Positions 1-6,790 of a stretch of 64,000 nt of DNA are shown here, one piece after another. The notes under the pieces were generated by a model. That model was not told the DNA's origin. It was given only the letters and a program-made list of their open reading frames with translations, and did not search any database. This DNA is from Streptomyces californicus (GTDB taxonomy: Bacteria; Actinomycetota; Actinomycetes; Streptomycetales; Streptomycetaceae). The stretch's first letter is position 1. Each line of letters opens with the position of its first letter. The stretch covers positions 248,001 through 312,000 of the forward strand of contig NZ_JNZZ01000003.1 in assembly GCF_000717645.1 (NCBI RefSeq), given 5' to 3'. The translations under genes were made by a program, and so were the position numbers.

Positions 1-81
1 CAGATGGACGGCGACCACCTGGGACTGCGTACGAGCGTGACGTTCACAGGCGTACGCCGTGCACTGCGTGTGATTGTGTGA
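1..81 (+). CDS. 3' end of a probable diacylglycerol kinase/lipid kinase family protein (partial)
   Basis: The first 26 codons are open from base 1 and end in TGA at 79-81. The peptide contains DGDHLG, then an aromatic beta-strand pattern and a final ALRVIV. This resembles the C-terminus of bacterial diacylglycerol kinase/YegS-type lipid kinases, where a (V)DGE-LG motif precedes a beta strand and ALRV(V/L). The gene runs into the window from the left on the same strand as wblE, so wblE is the next gene downstream. The family call rests on this short tail only; the reading frame itself is more certain than the function. Confidence 0.5.
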   Translation, partial: QMDGDHLGLRTSVTFTGVRRALRVIV

Positions 82-402
82 GTGGAAGGGCGGAAAGTCC
101 TTTAACTCGAACGTTTGGCCTGGGTCCCACCCCTAAGAAGTGCGCCTGTGACCTAGTCGACACCGAGGAATCAAAAAAAACTTTCCAGAAGGGGTTGTAT
201 CCGCCGCCGAGGTTTGCGAATCTCTACATGGCGATCGGGACGGCCCGCAACACCGGCCTCCACTGAGAGCCAGAACCCCTCCTCACCATCACGTGACCGC
301 ACCCAGTCCTTCTGGGGGTCGGCCCGTCATCTGCGGGGGGATTCGTGAAAGCGTTCACATTCACAAGCAACAAACGTGTAATACCAAGGAGAGGTAGCAG
401 CC
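82..402 (+). promoter_or_regulatory. wblE upstream region with GTGAA-N4-TTCAC inverted repeat
   Basis: This is 321 bases with no convincing gene. It holds an A-run (about 173-181), a weak promoter-like pair around TTGTAT (195-200), and an inverted repeat GTGAA-AGCG-TTCAC at 345-358, about 45 bases before the wblE start. The wblE ribosome site AAGGAGAGG lies at 386-394. The inverted repeat could be an operator, but I cannot assign a regulator. A 62-codon frame at 78-266 has non-coding codon use and was not called. Confidence 0.4.
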
Positions 403-660
403 ATGGACTGGCGTCACAACGCCGTTTGTCGTGAGGAAGACCCCGAGCTGTTCTTCCCCATCGGCAACACCGGTCCCGCGCTGCTGCAGATCGAGGAAGC
501 CAAGGCTGTCTGCCGCCGCTGCCCCGTCATGGAGCAGTGCCTGCAGTGGGCGCTCGAGTCCGGCCAGGACTCCGGCGTCTGGGGTGGCCTCAGCGAGGAC
601 GAGCGCCGCGCGATGAAGCGCCGCGCCGCTCGCAACCGGGCGCGCAACGCAAGCGCCTGA
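403..660 (+). CDS. wblE: WhiB-family [4Fe-4S] regulator WblE (WhiB1 orthologue)
   Basis: The protein has 85 residues, the usual WhiB1 length. The four cluster-binding cysteines are C9, C37, C40 and C46 (C-X27-C-X2-C-X5-C), followed by the GVWGG turn at 58-62 and a basic C-terminal tail (KRRAARNRARN) that contacts DNA. WhiB1-type proteins bind the primary sigma factor through a nitric-oxide-sensitive cluster. A strong AAGGAGAGG site 8 bases upstream fixes the ATG. A PdtaS-type kinase gene converges on it, as in Mycobacterium tuberculosis (whiB1/pdtaS), which supports WblE over other Wbl paralogues. A 16-bp perfect hairpin follows. Confidence 0.93.
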   Translation: MDWRHNAVCREEDPELFFPIGNTGPALLQIEEAKAVCRRCPVMEQCLQWALESGQDSGVWGGLSEDERRAMKRRAARNRARNASA

Positions 661-773
661 GCGAGAACCGCACCAAGCCTCAGCCCGGCGGCGCGTACAG
701 AGCGTACGCACAGCCCCGCCTTCGAGTCGCAGCGCGCAGTACCCCGGAGCGCATCGCAACGTGAGCACCACGG

Positions 774-809
774 AGCGGGCCCGGACCGTCACCACGGTCC
801 GGGCCCGCT
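774..809 (+). terminator. wblE terminator, perfect 16-bp stem
   Basis: The arms 774-789 (begins AGCGGGCCCGG) and 794-809 are exactly complementary and enclose a 4-base loop CACC. No U-tract follows, as is common in Streptomyces. It lies 114 bases after the wblE stop and before the convergent pdtaS end. Confidence 0.8.
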
Positions 810-819
810 TCGCTGTGGG

Positions 820-915
820 CGCCCCCGCTTCCGGGGAACGGCGCTCCGCCGCGTCCGCCCCGGCTTCCGGGGGCGGCACTCCGCCGTGCGCGCCCCCGCT
901 CCGGGGAACGGCTCG
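820..915. repeat. three degenerate 32-34 bp tandem repeats beside the pdtaS stop
   Basis: Three units lie at about 820-851, 855-886 and 889-915. Each carries a C-rich run, a GCTTCCGGGG-like core and then ACGGC/GCGGC with CTCCGCCG. The array begins immediately after the pdtaS stop codon (read on the minus strand) and fills the gap to the wblE terminator. Units differ by substitutions and small indels. Confidence 0.6.
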
Positions 916-2382
916 CTATTTGTCGGCGCGGACCGGGAGGTCCAGCACCACCTGGGTGCCGCGCCCGGGGGCCGGAACCATGCCGAACGTGCCGCCCAAC
1001 TCCCCCTCCACCAGCGTCCGTACGATCTGGAGACCGAGGTTGCCCGCCTGCTGCGGGTCGAACCCCTCGGGCAGACCGCGCCCGTCGTCGGTGACGGTGA
1101 TCAGCAGTCGGCCCTCGGTGGGCGATCCGCCGCGTACGGCGGAGACCTCGACCGTGCCGTGGTCGGCCAGGGCGAAGGCGTGTTCCAGGGCGTTCTGCAG
1201 GACCTCGGTCAGCACCATCGAGAGCGGGGTGGCGACTTCGGCGTCGAGGATGCCGAAGCGTCCGATGCGTCGGCAGGTCACCTTGCCCGGGGAGATCTCC
1301 GAGACCATCGCGATGACCCGGTCGGCGATCTCGTCGAACTCGACCCGCTCGTCCAGGTTCTGGGACAGCGTCTCATGGACGATGGCGATCGAACCGACGC
1401 GGCGGACGGCCTCGTTGAGCGCCTCGCGGCCCTGCTCGGAGTCCATCCGCCGGGCCTGGAGCCGCAACAGGGCGGCCACCGTCTGGAGGTTGTTCTTCAC
1501 CCGGTGGTGGATCTCCCGGATGGTGGCGTCCTTGGTGATCAACTCGCGCTCGCGGCGGCGGAGTTCGGTGACGTCCCGGAGCAGGACCAGGGAGCCGATG
1601 CGGACGCCCTTGGGCTTGAGCGGGATCGCCCGGAGCTGGATCACCCCGCCCGCGCACTCCACTTCGAACTCGCGGGGCGCGTACCCGCTGGCCACCTTGA
1701 CCAGGGCTTCGTCCACCGGCCCCCGGGACGGAGCCAGTTCGGCGGTGGTGGTGCCGAGGTGGTGGCCGACCAGGTCGGAGGCGAGGCCGAGGCGGTGGTA
1801 GGCGGAGAGGCCGTTGGGGCTGGCGTACTGGACGATGCCCTCGGCGTCGAGCCGGATCAGGCCATCGCCCACGCGCGGCGAGGCGTCCATGTCGACCTGC
1901 TGGCCGGGGAAGGGAAAGGCCCCGGCGGCGATCATCTGGGCCAGGTCGGAGGCGGACTGGAGGTAGGTGAGCTCCAGCCGGGAGGGGGTGCGCACGGTGA
2001 GCAGGTTGGTGTTGCGGGCGATGACGCCGAGCACCCGGCCGTCGCGGCGTACCGGGATGGACTCGACCCGTACGGGAACCTCCTCGCGCCACTCCGGATC
2101 GCCCTCGCGCACGATCCTGCCCTCGTCCAGGGCCGCGTCCAGCAGCGGGCGGCGGCCACGCGGCACCAGGTGGCCGACCATGTCGTCCTGGTAGGAGGTG
2201 GGCCCGGTGTTGGGGCGCATCTGGGCGACGGAGACGTACCGCGTGCCGTCCCGGGTGGGCACCCAGAGCACGAGGTCGGCGAAGGAGAGGTCGGAGAGCA
2301 GCTGCCACTCCGAGACCAGCAGATGGAGCCACTCGAGGTCGGTGTCGCTCAGAGCGGTGTGCTGGTGGACGAGGTCGTTCAT
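916..2382 (-). CDS. pdtaS: PdtaS-type sensor histidine kinase (GAF-PAS-HisKA_2-HATPase)
   Basis: This is a 488-residue cytosolic kinase with no membrane segment. It has a GAF-like sensor (about 20-150), a PAS-like domain (about 165-275), an HisKA_2 dimerisation helix with IREIHHRVKNNLQ (phospho-acceptor His near 293), and an HATPase with the N-box around LTEVLQNALEHAF (Asn near 397), DDGRGLP and LGLQIVRTL. This is the domain order of M. tuberculosis PdtaS, which phosphorylates the ANTAR response regulator PdtaR; no PdtaR gene is in this window. The ATG at 2382 was chosen because the longer frame (from 2547) runs through a DasR operator. Neighbour wblE matches the mycobacterial whiB1-pdtaS pair. 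Confidence 0.85.
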   Translation of the reverse strand: MNDLVHQHTALSDTDLEWLHLLVSEWQLLSDLSFADLVLWVPTRDGTRYVSVAQMRPNTGPTSYQDDMVGHLVPRGRRPLLDAALDEGRIVREGDPEWREEVPVRVESIPVRRDGRVLGVIARNTNLLTVRTPSRLELTYLQSASDLAQMIAAGAFPFPGQQVDMDASPRVGDGLIRLDAEGIVQYASPNGLSAYHRLGLASDLVGHHLGTTTAELAPSRGPVDEALVKVASGYAPREFEVECAGGVIQLRAIPLKPKGVRIGSLVLLRDVTELRRRERELITKDATIREIHHRVKNNLQTVAALLRLQARRMDSEQGREALNEAVRRVGSIAIVHETLSQNLDERVEFDEIADRVIAMVSEISPGKVTCRRIGRFGILDAEVATPLSMVLTEVLQNALEHAFALADHGTVEVSAVRGGSPTEGRLLITVTDDGRGLPEGFDPQQAGNLGLQIVRTLVEGELGGTFGMVPAPGRGTQVVLDLPVRADK

Positions 2383-2519
2383 GGAGGGCACGTGTGGAGC
2401 GTACCCGGGGTAGCCGAAACCGTTCGAACCGATCGACCCGGCGGGCCGTGCCGTGGGGTGGGGCGCGGCGATGGCATGGACAGGCCCGGAGCCGGGCCGG
2501 AGAATGTCGTGCACATGGA

Positions 2520-2548
2520 TGGACACGGGTATTGGTCTAGTCCACAAT
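2520..2548 (+). promoter_or_regulatory. promoter with DasR operator (dre) for the small RNA
   Basis: TGGACA (2520-2525) and CACAAT (2543-2548) are 17 bases apart, a plausible vegetative promoter on the plus strand. Between them lies TGGTCTAGTCCA (2533-2544), which matches 11 of 12 bases of the DasR consensus TGGTCTAGACCA. An operator in the spacer is a typical repressor position. The same operator is about 150 bases upstream of pdtaS and might also touch its promoter. Confidence 0.6.
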
Positions 2549-2554
2549 GTTCAA

Positions 2555-2713
2555 CAAGACCTCCGCTCTCCCCGCACAGGAGAGCGGACCGAGGCACCCG
2601 GCGCTCTCTGCCCTGACCGCGCCGGCGCCTCATGTGGCCGACGGCACCGCACACCGTCGGTCGGGAAGGGCCTGCCTTTTGGAACGGGCCGGATCAGCGA
2701 GCGGGGTCCGGCG
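2555..2713 (+). ncRNA. probable small RNA of the scr5239 type, DasR-controlled
   Basis: The segment after the dre promoter has no coding frame but forms successive strong hairpins. These are a 10-bp stem TCCGCTCTCC (2562-2571) with 2579-2588; a long stem GAGGC + CCGGCGC with GCGCCGG + GCCTC (2591-2631); and CCGACGG (2638-2644) with CCGTCGG (2654-2660). A further hairpin containing TTTT follows (2669-2690). In S. coelicolor the conserved 159-nt sRNA scr5239 is encoded beside SCO5239 (the orthologue of this kinase), is DasR-dependent, and represses dagA, metE and PEP carboxykinase. The start is inferred from the promoter and the end from the known length; both are approximate. Confidence 0.6.
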
Positions 2714-2827
2714 CGTGCAGCTGCAAGGCGGAGGAGGGAGTCGACGCGGAGCGTCGGCGACCGACGACAACGCCGCAGATGTGCGTGCCGGGGCACGTGA
2801 GCCCGGCCTGTTCCGAAAGGCAGGCCC
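2668..2827. repeat. 25-bp inverted repeat pair, each arm itself a hairpin
   Basis: Arms 2668-2692 and 2803-2827 are reverse complements at 23 of 25 positions, separated by 110 bases. Each arm also folds alone (for example GGCCTG...CAGGCC with a GAAA tetraloop at 2805-2826). The left arm overlaps the probable sRNA 3' end. The right arm lies downstream of the SIS-domain gene on the minus strand, where it could act as its terminator. Confidence 0.65.
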
Positions 2828-2911
2828 GCAGCTCCGGGCTGCGGTGCCGGATGGGCTGAGGGTCCCGTCCCGGCGCCGCGGCCCGCGGGTGTTTCCGGGG
2901 CCGTCGCGCGC

Positions 2912-3985
2912 TCAGCGGGTCTCGGTGACCTTGGCCAGGGCGCGGGGGGCGTCGGGGTCCTGGCCCCGGGCGATCGTCACCTCGTACGCCAGCAGCTGCA
3001 GCGGCAGGATCTCCAGGATCGGCTGCACCTCCTCCGGGACCCCCGCCGTGGGCAGCGAGAATCCGGCCGACGCCGCCTCCACCTGGGCCTTGGGGCCGAC
3101 CACGAAGAGGTCCGCGCCGCGTCCGCGCAGGCGGTCCAGCACCGGCTGGAGGGCCTCGCCGCCCCGGCCGTCGGTGACCACGGCGATGACCGGGGAGATG
3201 TTGTCGACCATCGCCAGCGGGCCGTGCAGCAGGTCGGCGCCGGAGTAGGAGAGCGCGGGGATGTAGCTGGTCTCCATCAGCTTGAGCGCCGCTTCCTTGG
3301 CCGTGGGGTAGCCGTAGCCGCGCGAGGTGATCACCATGCGTTCGGCGAAGCGGTAGCGGGAGGCCAGCGCCTTGACCTCGGCCCGGCGGCCCAGGACCGC
3401 GCCCGCGAGGTCGGGCAGGCCGGCCGCGGCCTCGGTGCCGTCACGGCCGCCCAGGCCCTCCACGAAGAGGTAGAGGGAGAGCAGGGAGGCGGTGTAGGTC
3501 TTGGTGGCCGGGAGCGCCTTCTCCGGGCCCGCCAGGATGTCGATGTGGAACTCGGAGACGGCGGCGAGCGCGGAGTCCGGGTTGTTGGTGACGGCGAGCG
3601 TGACGGCCCCGGCCTCCCGGGCGGCCCGGGTGGAGGCCACCAGGTCCGGTGAGCCGCCCGACTGGCTGACGGTGACCACCAGGACGTCCCGCAGGTCGGG
3701 CTTGGCCCCGTACGCCGTCGTGGTGGACATGGAGGCCAGTCCGCAGGGCAGTCCGAGGCGGATCTCCAGCAGGTACTTCGCGTACAGCGCCGCGTTGTCC
3801 GACGTGCCCCGGGCGGTGAGCAGGACGAACCGGGGCTTGCGGGCGGCGATCTCGGCGGCCGTCTCCCGGATGCGGGGTGCGCCCTGTTCGAGGATGCGCC
3901 GCAGCATGGCGGGCTGCTCGGCCATCTCGCCGGACATGATGCGGCCGGGCTCGTCGCCCTGGCCGGCCGGAGGGGTGGCGGACAT
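2912..3985 (-). CDS. SIS-domain aminosugar-phosphate isomerase/deaminase (GlmS C-domain/NagB-II-like)
   Basis: The protein has 357 residues and two SIS domains (about 40-180 and 200-340) but no glutaminase domain, so it is not GlmS. The N-terminal MSGEMAEQPAMLRRIL and the sugar-phosphate loops TARGTSDNA and SQSGGSPD fit the NagB-II/AgaS/GlmS-isomerase group. A likely role is deamination or isomerisation of glucosamine-6-phosphate or a related aminosugar phosphate. In S. coelicolor a SIS protein called NagS handles such substrates, but I cannot tell whether this is its orthologue. It is divergent from nagB across a 328-bp region and has an AGGAGG site 7 bases before the ATG. Two unrelated-fold enzymes for one substrate side by side is notable. 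Confidence 0.75.
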   Translation of the reverse strand: MSATPPAGQGDEPGRIMSGEMAEQPAMLRRILEQGAPRIRETAAEIAARKPRFVLLTARGTSDNAALYAKYLLEIRLGLPCGLASMSTTTAYGAKPDLRDVLVVTVSQSGGSPDLVASTRAAREAGAVTLAVTNNPDSALAAVSEFHIDILAGPEKALPATKTYTASLLSLYLFVEGLGGRDGTEAAAGLPDLAGAVLGRRAEVKALASRYRFAERMVITSRGYGYPTAKEAALKLMETSYIPALSYSGADLLHGPLAMVDNISPVIAVVTDGRGGEALQPVLDRLRGRGADLFVVGPKAQVEAASAGFSLPTAGVPEEVQPILEILPLQLLAYEVTIARGQDPDAPRALAKVTETR

Positions 3986-4269
3986 GTGGGGGCCTCCTGC
4001 GCTGTCGGCGTACGGGGCGGCGCGGGCGCGGGTGCGCGTTCGACGCCGTACCGGACCAGTCGACCAGGCAATGCCGCGGGCCGCCAGCGGGCCGGGGCGG
4101 GCGGGGTGGCGGGCGTCGCGGCGGACGGTACGGCGAGTGCCGCGCCGGGCCGGACGCGCGGCGGTGCGAGAGACGGTACGGCGGGTCCGCGGCGGGGCGG
4201 GAGGCGGTGCCGCCGATGCGCGGACCGTTCACCGTACGGCTGCCCGATTCTGCTAGATTGGAATTTGAT

Positions 4270-4281
4270 TGGTCTATACCA
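4270..4281 (+). promoter_or_regulatory. DasR operator (dre) at the nagB promoter
   Basis: TGGTCTATACCA matches the DasR consensus TGGTCTAGACCA at 11 of 12 positions and is palindromic apart from the centre. It begins 11 bases after a -10-like TAGATT (4254-4259), that is at the probable transcription start and 33 bases before the GTG. The rest of the 3986-4313 gap holds two copies of GACGGTACGGCG and nothing else recognisable. DasR control of nagB is established in S. coelicolor. Confidence 0.85.
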
Positions 4282-4313
4282 CCTCCTCCCCTAGTCAGAT
4301 CGGCAGGCACAGC

Positions 4314-5099
4314 GTGGAAGTTGTCATCGTCCCGGACGCCACGGCAGGCGGCGAACTGATCGCGGAGGCCATCGCCGCGCTGCTCGACCGCAAGCCCGAC
4401 GCCCTGCTCGGCGTTGCCACCGGCTCGACCCCGCTGCCCATCTACCGCGCGCTCGCCGCCAAGGTCGCCTCCGGCGCGGTGGACGCCTCGCGCGCCCGGA
4501 TCTGCCAGCTCGACGAGTACGTCGGACTGCCCGCGGGCCACCCGGAGTCGTACCGCTCCGTGGTGCTGCGCGAGGTCGTCGAGCCGCTCGGGCTCTCCGA
4601 GGCGTCCTTCATGGGCCCCGACGGCTCGGCCGAGGACGTCCAGGCGGCCTGCGAGGCGTACGACAAGGCGCTGGCGGAGGCGGGCGGCGTCGACCTCCAG
4701 TTGCTGGGGATCGGCACCGACGGGCACATCGGCTTCAACGAGCCGTGCTCCTCGCTCGCCTCGCGCACCCGGATCAAGACGCTGACCGAGCAGACCCGCG
4801 TCGACAACGCGCGCTTCTTCGACGACGACATCGAGCAGGTGCCCCACCACGTGATCACGCAGGGCATCGGGACGATCCTGGACGCCCGCCACCCGATCCT
4901 GCTGGCCACCGGCGAGGGCAAGGCCGAGGCCGTCGCCCAGACCGTGGAGGGACCGGTCGCCTCGATCGTGCCGGCCTCGGCGCTCCAGCTCCACCCGCAC
5001 GCGACCGTGGTGGTGGACGAGGCGGCGGCGTCGAAGCTGAAGCTCGCGGACTACTTCCGCGCCACGTACGCGGCCAAGCCCGCCTGGCAGGGGCTGTAG
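4314..5099 (+). CDS. nagB: glucosamine-6-phosphate deaminase NagB
   Basis: The protein has 261 residues, the normal NagB length. It converts glucosamine-6-P to fructose-6-P plus ammonia. Visible motifs are the phosphate loop GVATGSTP (33-40), catalytic DEY (Asp67), and GIGTDGHIGFNEP with the catalytic His138 and Glu143. The GTG at 4314 is preferred over an upstream ATG at 4269 because that ATG lies inside the DasR operator and the protein then starts VEVVIVPDA as in other streptomycetes. It converges on dasD, and two very strong hairpins separate them. Confidence 0.95.
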   Translation: MEVVIVPDATAGGELIAEAIAALLDRKPDALLGVATGSTPLPIYRALAAKVASGAVDASRARICQLDEYVGLPAGHPESYRSVVLREVVEPLGLSEASFMGPDGSAEDVQAACEAYDKALAEAGGVDLQLLGIGTDGHIGFNEPCSSLASRTRIKTLTEQTRVDNARFFDDDIEQVPHHVITQGIGTILDARHPILLATGEGKAEAVAQTVEGPVASIVPASALQLHPHATVVVDEAAASKLKLADYFRATYAAKPAWQGL

Positions 5100-5118
5100 G
5101 GCTACCGCCCTCCCCCGC

Positions 5119-5168
5119 CACGGCGAAGGGCCGGGACACCTCTGGAGGTGTCCCGGCCCTTCGCCGTG
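5119..5168. terminator. bidirectional terminator, 24-bp perfect stem
   Basis: Arms 5119-5142 and 5145-5168 are perfectly complementary around a two-base centre (TG). It lies between the convergent nagB and dasD genes and can serve both. Confidence 0.9.
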
Positions 5169-5189
5169 CGGTGACGCCGTTCGGTGTGC

Positions 5190-5242
5190 GGAACGGGTCC
5201 GTCCGGCGGGGGACGGAGCCTCCCGCCGGACGGACCCGTTCC
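5190..5242. terminator. second hairpin between nagB and dasD, 21-bp stem
   Basis: Arms 5190-5210 (begins GGAACGGGTCCG) and 5222-5242 pair perfectly across an 11-base loop. It stands 10 bases beyond the dasD stop, so it is probably the dasD-side terminator. Confidence 0.85.
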
Positions 5243-5251
5243 GGCCCGGTG

Positions 5252-6781
5252 TCAGCTCGTGGTGCCGGTCAGCGCTTCCGCCGCCGCCAGGCCGCAGACG
5301 CGCGCCGCGCCGAAGGTGGCGATGTGCAGCGCGCCCCGGGGAGCCGCCTGGGGCAGGCCCATCTCGACCACGACCGTGTCCGGGCGGGCCGCCAGCAGGG
5401 CGTCGAGCGCCGCGCCCATCCAGGCGTGGCGGTGCTCGTCGCGGACGACGGCGACGATGCGCCGCTCCCCCGCCGCCGCGAGGATCTCCTCGGCCGGGGC
5501 GGCGGCCGCCTCGGTCCAGGTGTCCGCGCCGGTGCCGGGCGCCAGCCTCTCCAGCTCGGCGGCGACGCCCCACGGGGTCTCCGCGCCGACCGCGATGTTG
5601 GCCTCGGCGCCGAACGTGGCGACGTACGCCGGACCGGTCAGCAGGCCGCCGGTGCCGGTCACCCGCAGGGCGCGGCGCGCGGCGATCAGACCGATGTCGG
5701 AGCTGACTCCGGTGCCGGGCGCGGTCCCCTCCTGCACTTCCGCGCCCGGCTCCGGGACATCCCCCCGGGCCCTCTGCGTCCAGGACGCGAGGGCTCGTAC
5801 TCGGGCGGCCGCGTCGGCGAGCCGCTCCTCGGTCAGCTCCCCGTCGCGTACGGCCGCGACGAGGGCGTCGCGCAGCCGCAGCACCGTCTCCTCGTCGGCC
5901 AGGCCGCCGCCCACGCAGATGGCGTCGGCGCCCGCGGCGATGGCGAGGACGGAGCCGCGCTCGATGCCGTAGGCCCTGGAGATGGCCTCCATCTCGATGC
6001 CGTCCGTGACGATCAGGCCGTCGTAGCCCAGCTCCCGGCGCAGCAGACCGGTGAGGATCTGCGGGCTGACCGTGGCCGGGCGGTCCGGGTCGAGTGCGGG
6101 AAGAAGGATATGCGCGCTCATCACCGATTTGGAACCCGCCGCGATGGCCGCGCGGAAAGGCACCAGCTCACGGGCGTGCAGGGTCTCCAGGTCCACGTCG
6201 ATCCGCGGGATCGCGTGGTGCGAGTCGACCGCGGTGTCGCCGTGGCCCGGGAAGTGCTTGGTGCACGCGGCGACGCCGGCGGCCTGGAGCCCCTCGACAT
6301 ACGCGGCGGTGTGCCGGGCGGCCAGCCGGGGGTCGGCGCCGAAGGAGCGGACGCCGATGACCGGGTTGGCCGGGTTGGAGTTGACGTCGGCGGACGGCGC
6401 CCAGTTGAGGTTGACGCCGCACTCGGCGAGCCGGCGGCCGAGCTCCTGGGCGACGGCCCGGGTGAGGTGGACGTCGTCGACCGAACCGAGGGCGAGGTTG
6501 CCGGGGAAGGAGGATCCGTGCGTGACCTCCAACCGGGTCACGTCGCCGCCCTCCTCGTCGATGGCGACGAGGACGTCGTCCCGCTCGGCGCGCAGCCGTG
6601 CCGTGAGCGCGGAGAGCTGCTCGGGCGAGGTGATGTTGCGGCCGAACAGGCCCACGGAGGAGAGCCCTTCACCGACCCGGCGCAGCAGCCAGTCCGGTGC
6701 GGTGGTGCCGGTGAACCCGGGCTGCAGCACCGCGAGCGCGTCCCGGGTGAGCGTGTCCGTGGTGGAGACGAGGGTGGTCAT
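5252..6781 (-). CDS. dasD: beta-N-acetylglucosaminidase DasD (glycoside hydrolase family 3)
   Basis: This is a 509-residue GH3 enzyme without a signal peptide, so it acts in the cytoplasm on imported chitobiose and releases GlcNAc. The NagZ-type catalytic dyad KHFPGHGDT (175-183, Asp182/His180) and nucleophile Asp260 in LIVTDGIEM are present. The roughly 190 residues after the barrel are a less conserved C-terminal domain. The gene begins 9 bases after dasC and is last in the das operon. S. coelicolor DasD (SCO5235) has the same position and activity. Confidence 0.92.
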   Translation of the reverse strand: MTTLVSTTDTLTRDALAVLQPGFTGTTAPDWLLRRVGEGLSSVGLFGRNITSPEQLSALTARLRAERDDVLVAIDEEGGDVTRLEVTHGSSFPGNLALGSVDDVHLTRAVAQELGRRLAECGVNLNWAPSADVNSNPANPVIGVRSFGADPRLAARHTAAYVEGLQAAGVAACTKHFPGHGDTAVDSHHAIPRIDVDLETLHARELVPFRAAIAAGSKSVMSAHILLPALDPDRPATVSPQILTGLLRRELGYDGLIVTDGIEMEAISRAYGIERGSVLAIAAGADAICVGGGLADEETVLRLRDALVAAVRDGELTEERLADAAARVRALASWTQRARGDVPEPGAEVQEGTAPGTGVSSDIGLIAARRALRVTGTGGLLTGPAYVATFGAEANIAVGAETPWGVAAELERLAPGTGADTWTEAAAAPAEEILAAAGERRIVAVVRDEHRHAWMGAALDALLAARPDTVVVEMGLPQAAPRGALHIATFGAARVCGLAAAEALTGTTS

Positions 6782-6790
6782 GGGGCCGCA

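Noticed and set aside
78..266. 62-codon plus-strand frame upstream of wblE
   Set aside because: No ribosome site, atypical codon use including AAA runs, and it starts inside the stop of the preceding frame.
886..2616. Long plus-strand open frame opposite pdtaS
   Set aside because: It is the antisense shadow of the kinase gene; the composition is Gly/Val/Asp/Arg-rich without domains. Similar shadows oppose cstA, nrdA, catalase, UPF0182 and most long genes.
4043..4060. DasR-like sequence GACCAGTCGACCAGG near the SIS gene start
   Set aside because: It is a direct repeat of GACCAG rather than the inverted TGGTCTAGACCA, so it is not convincing as a dre site.
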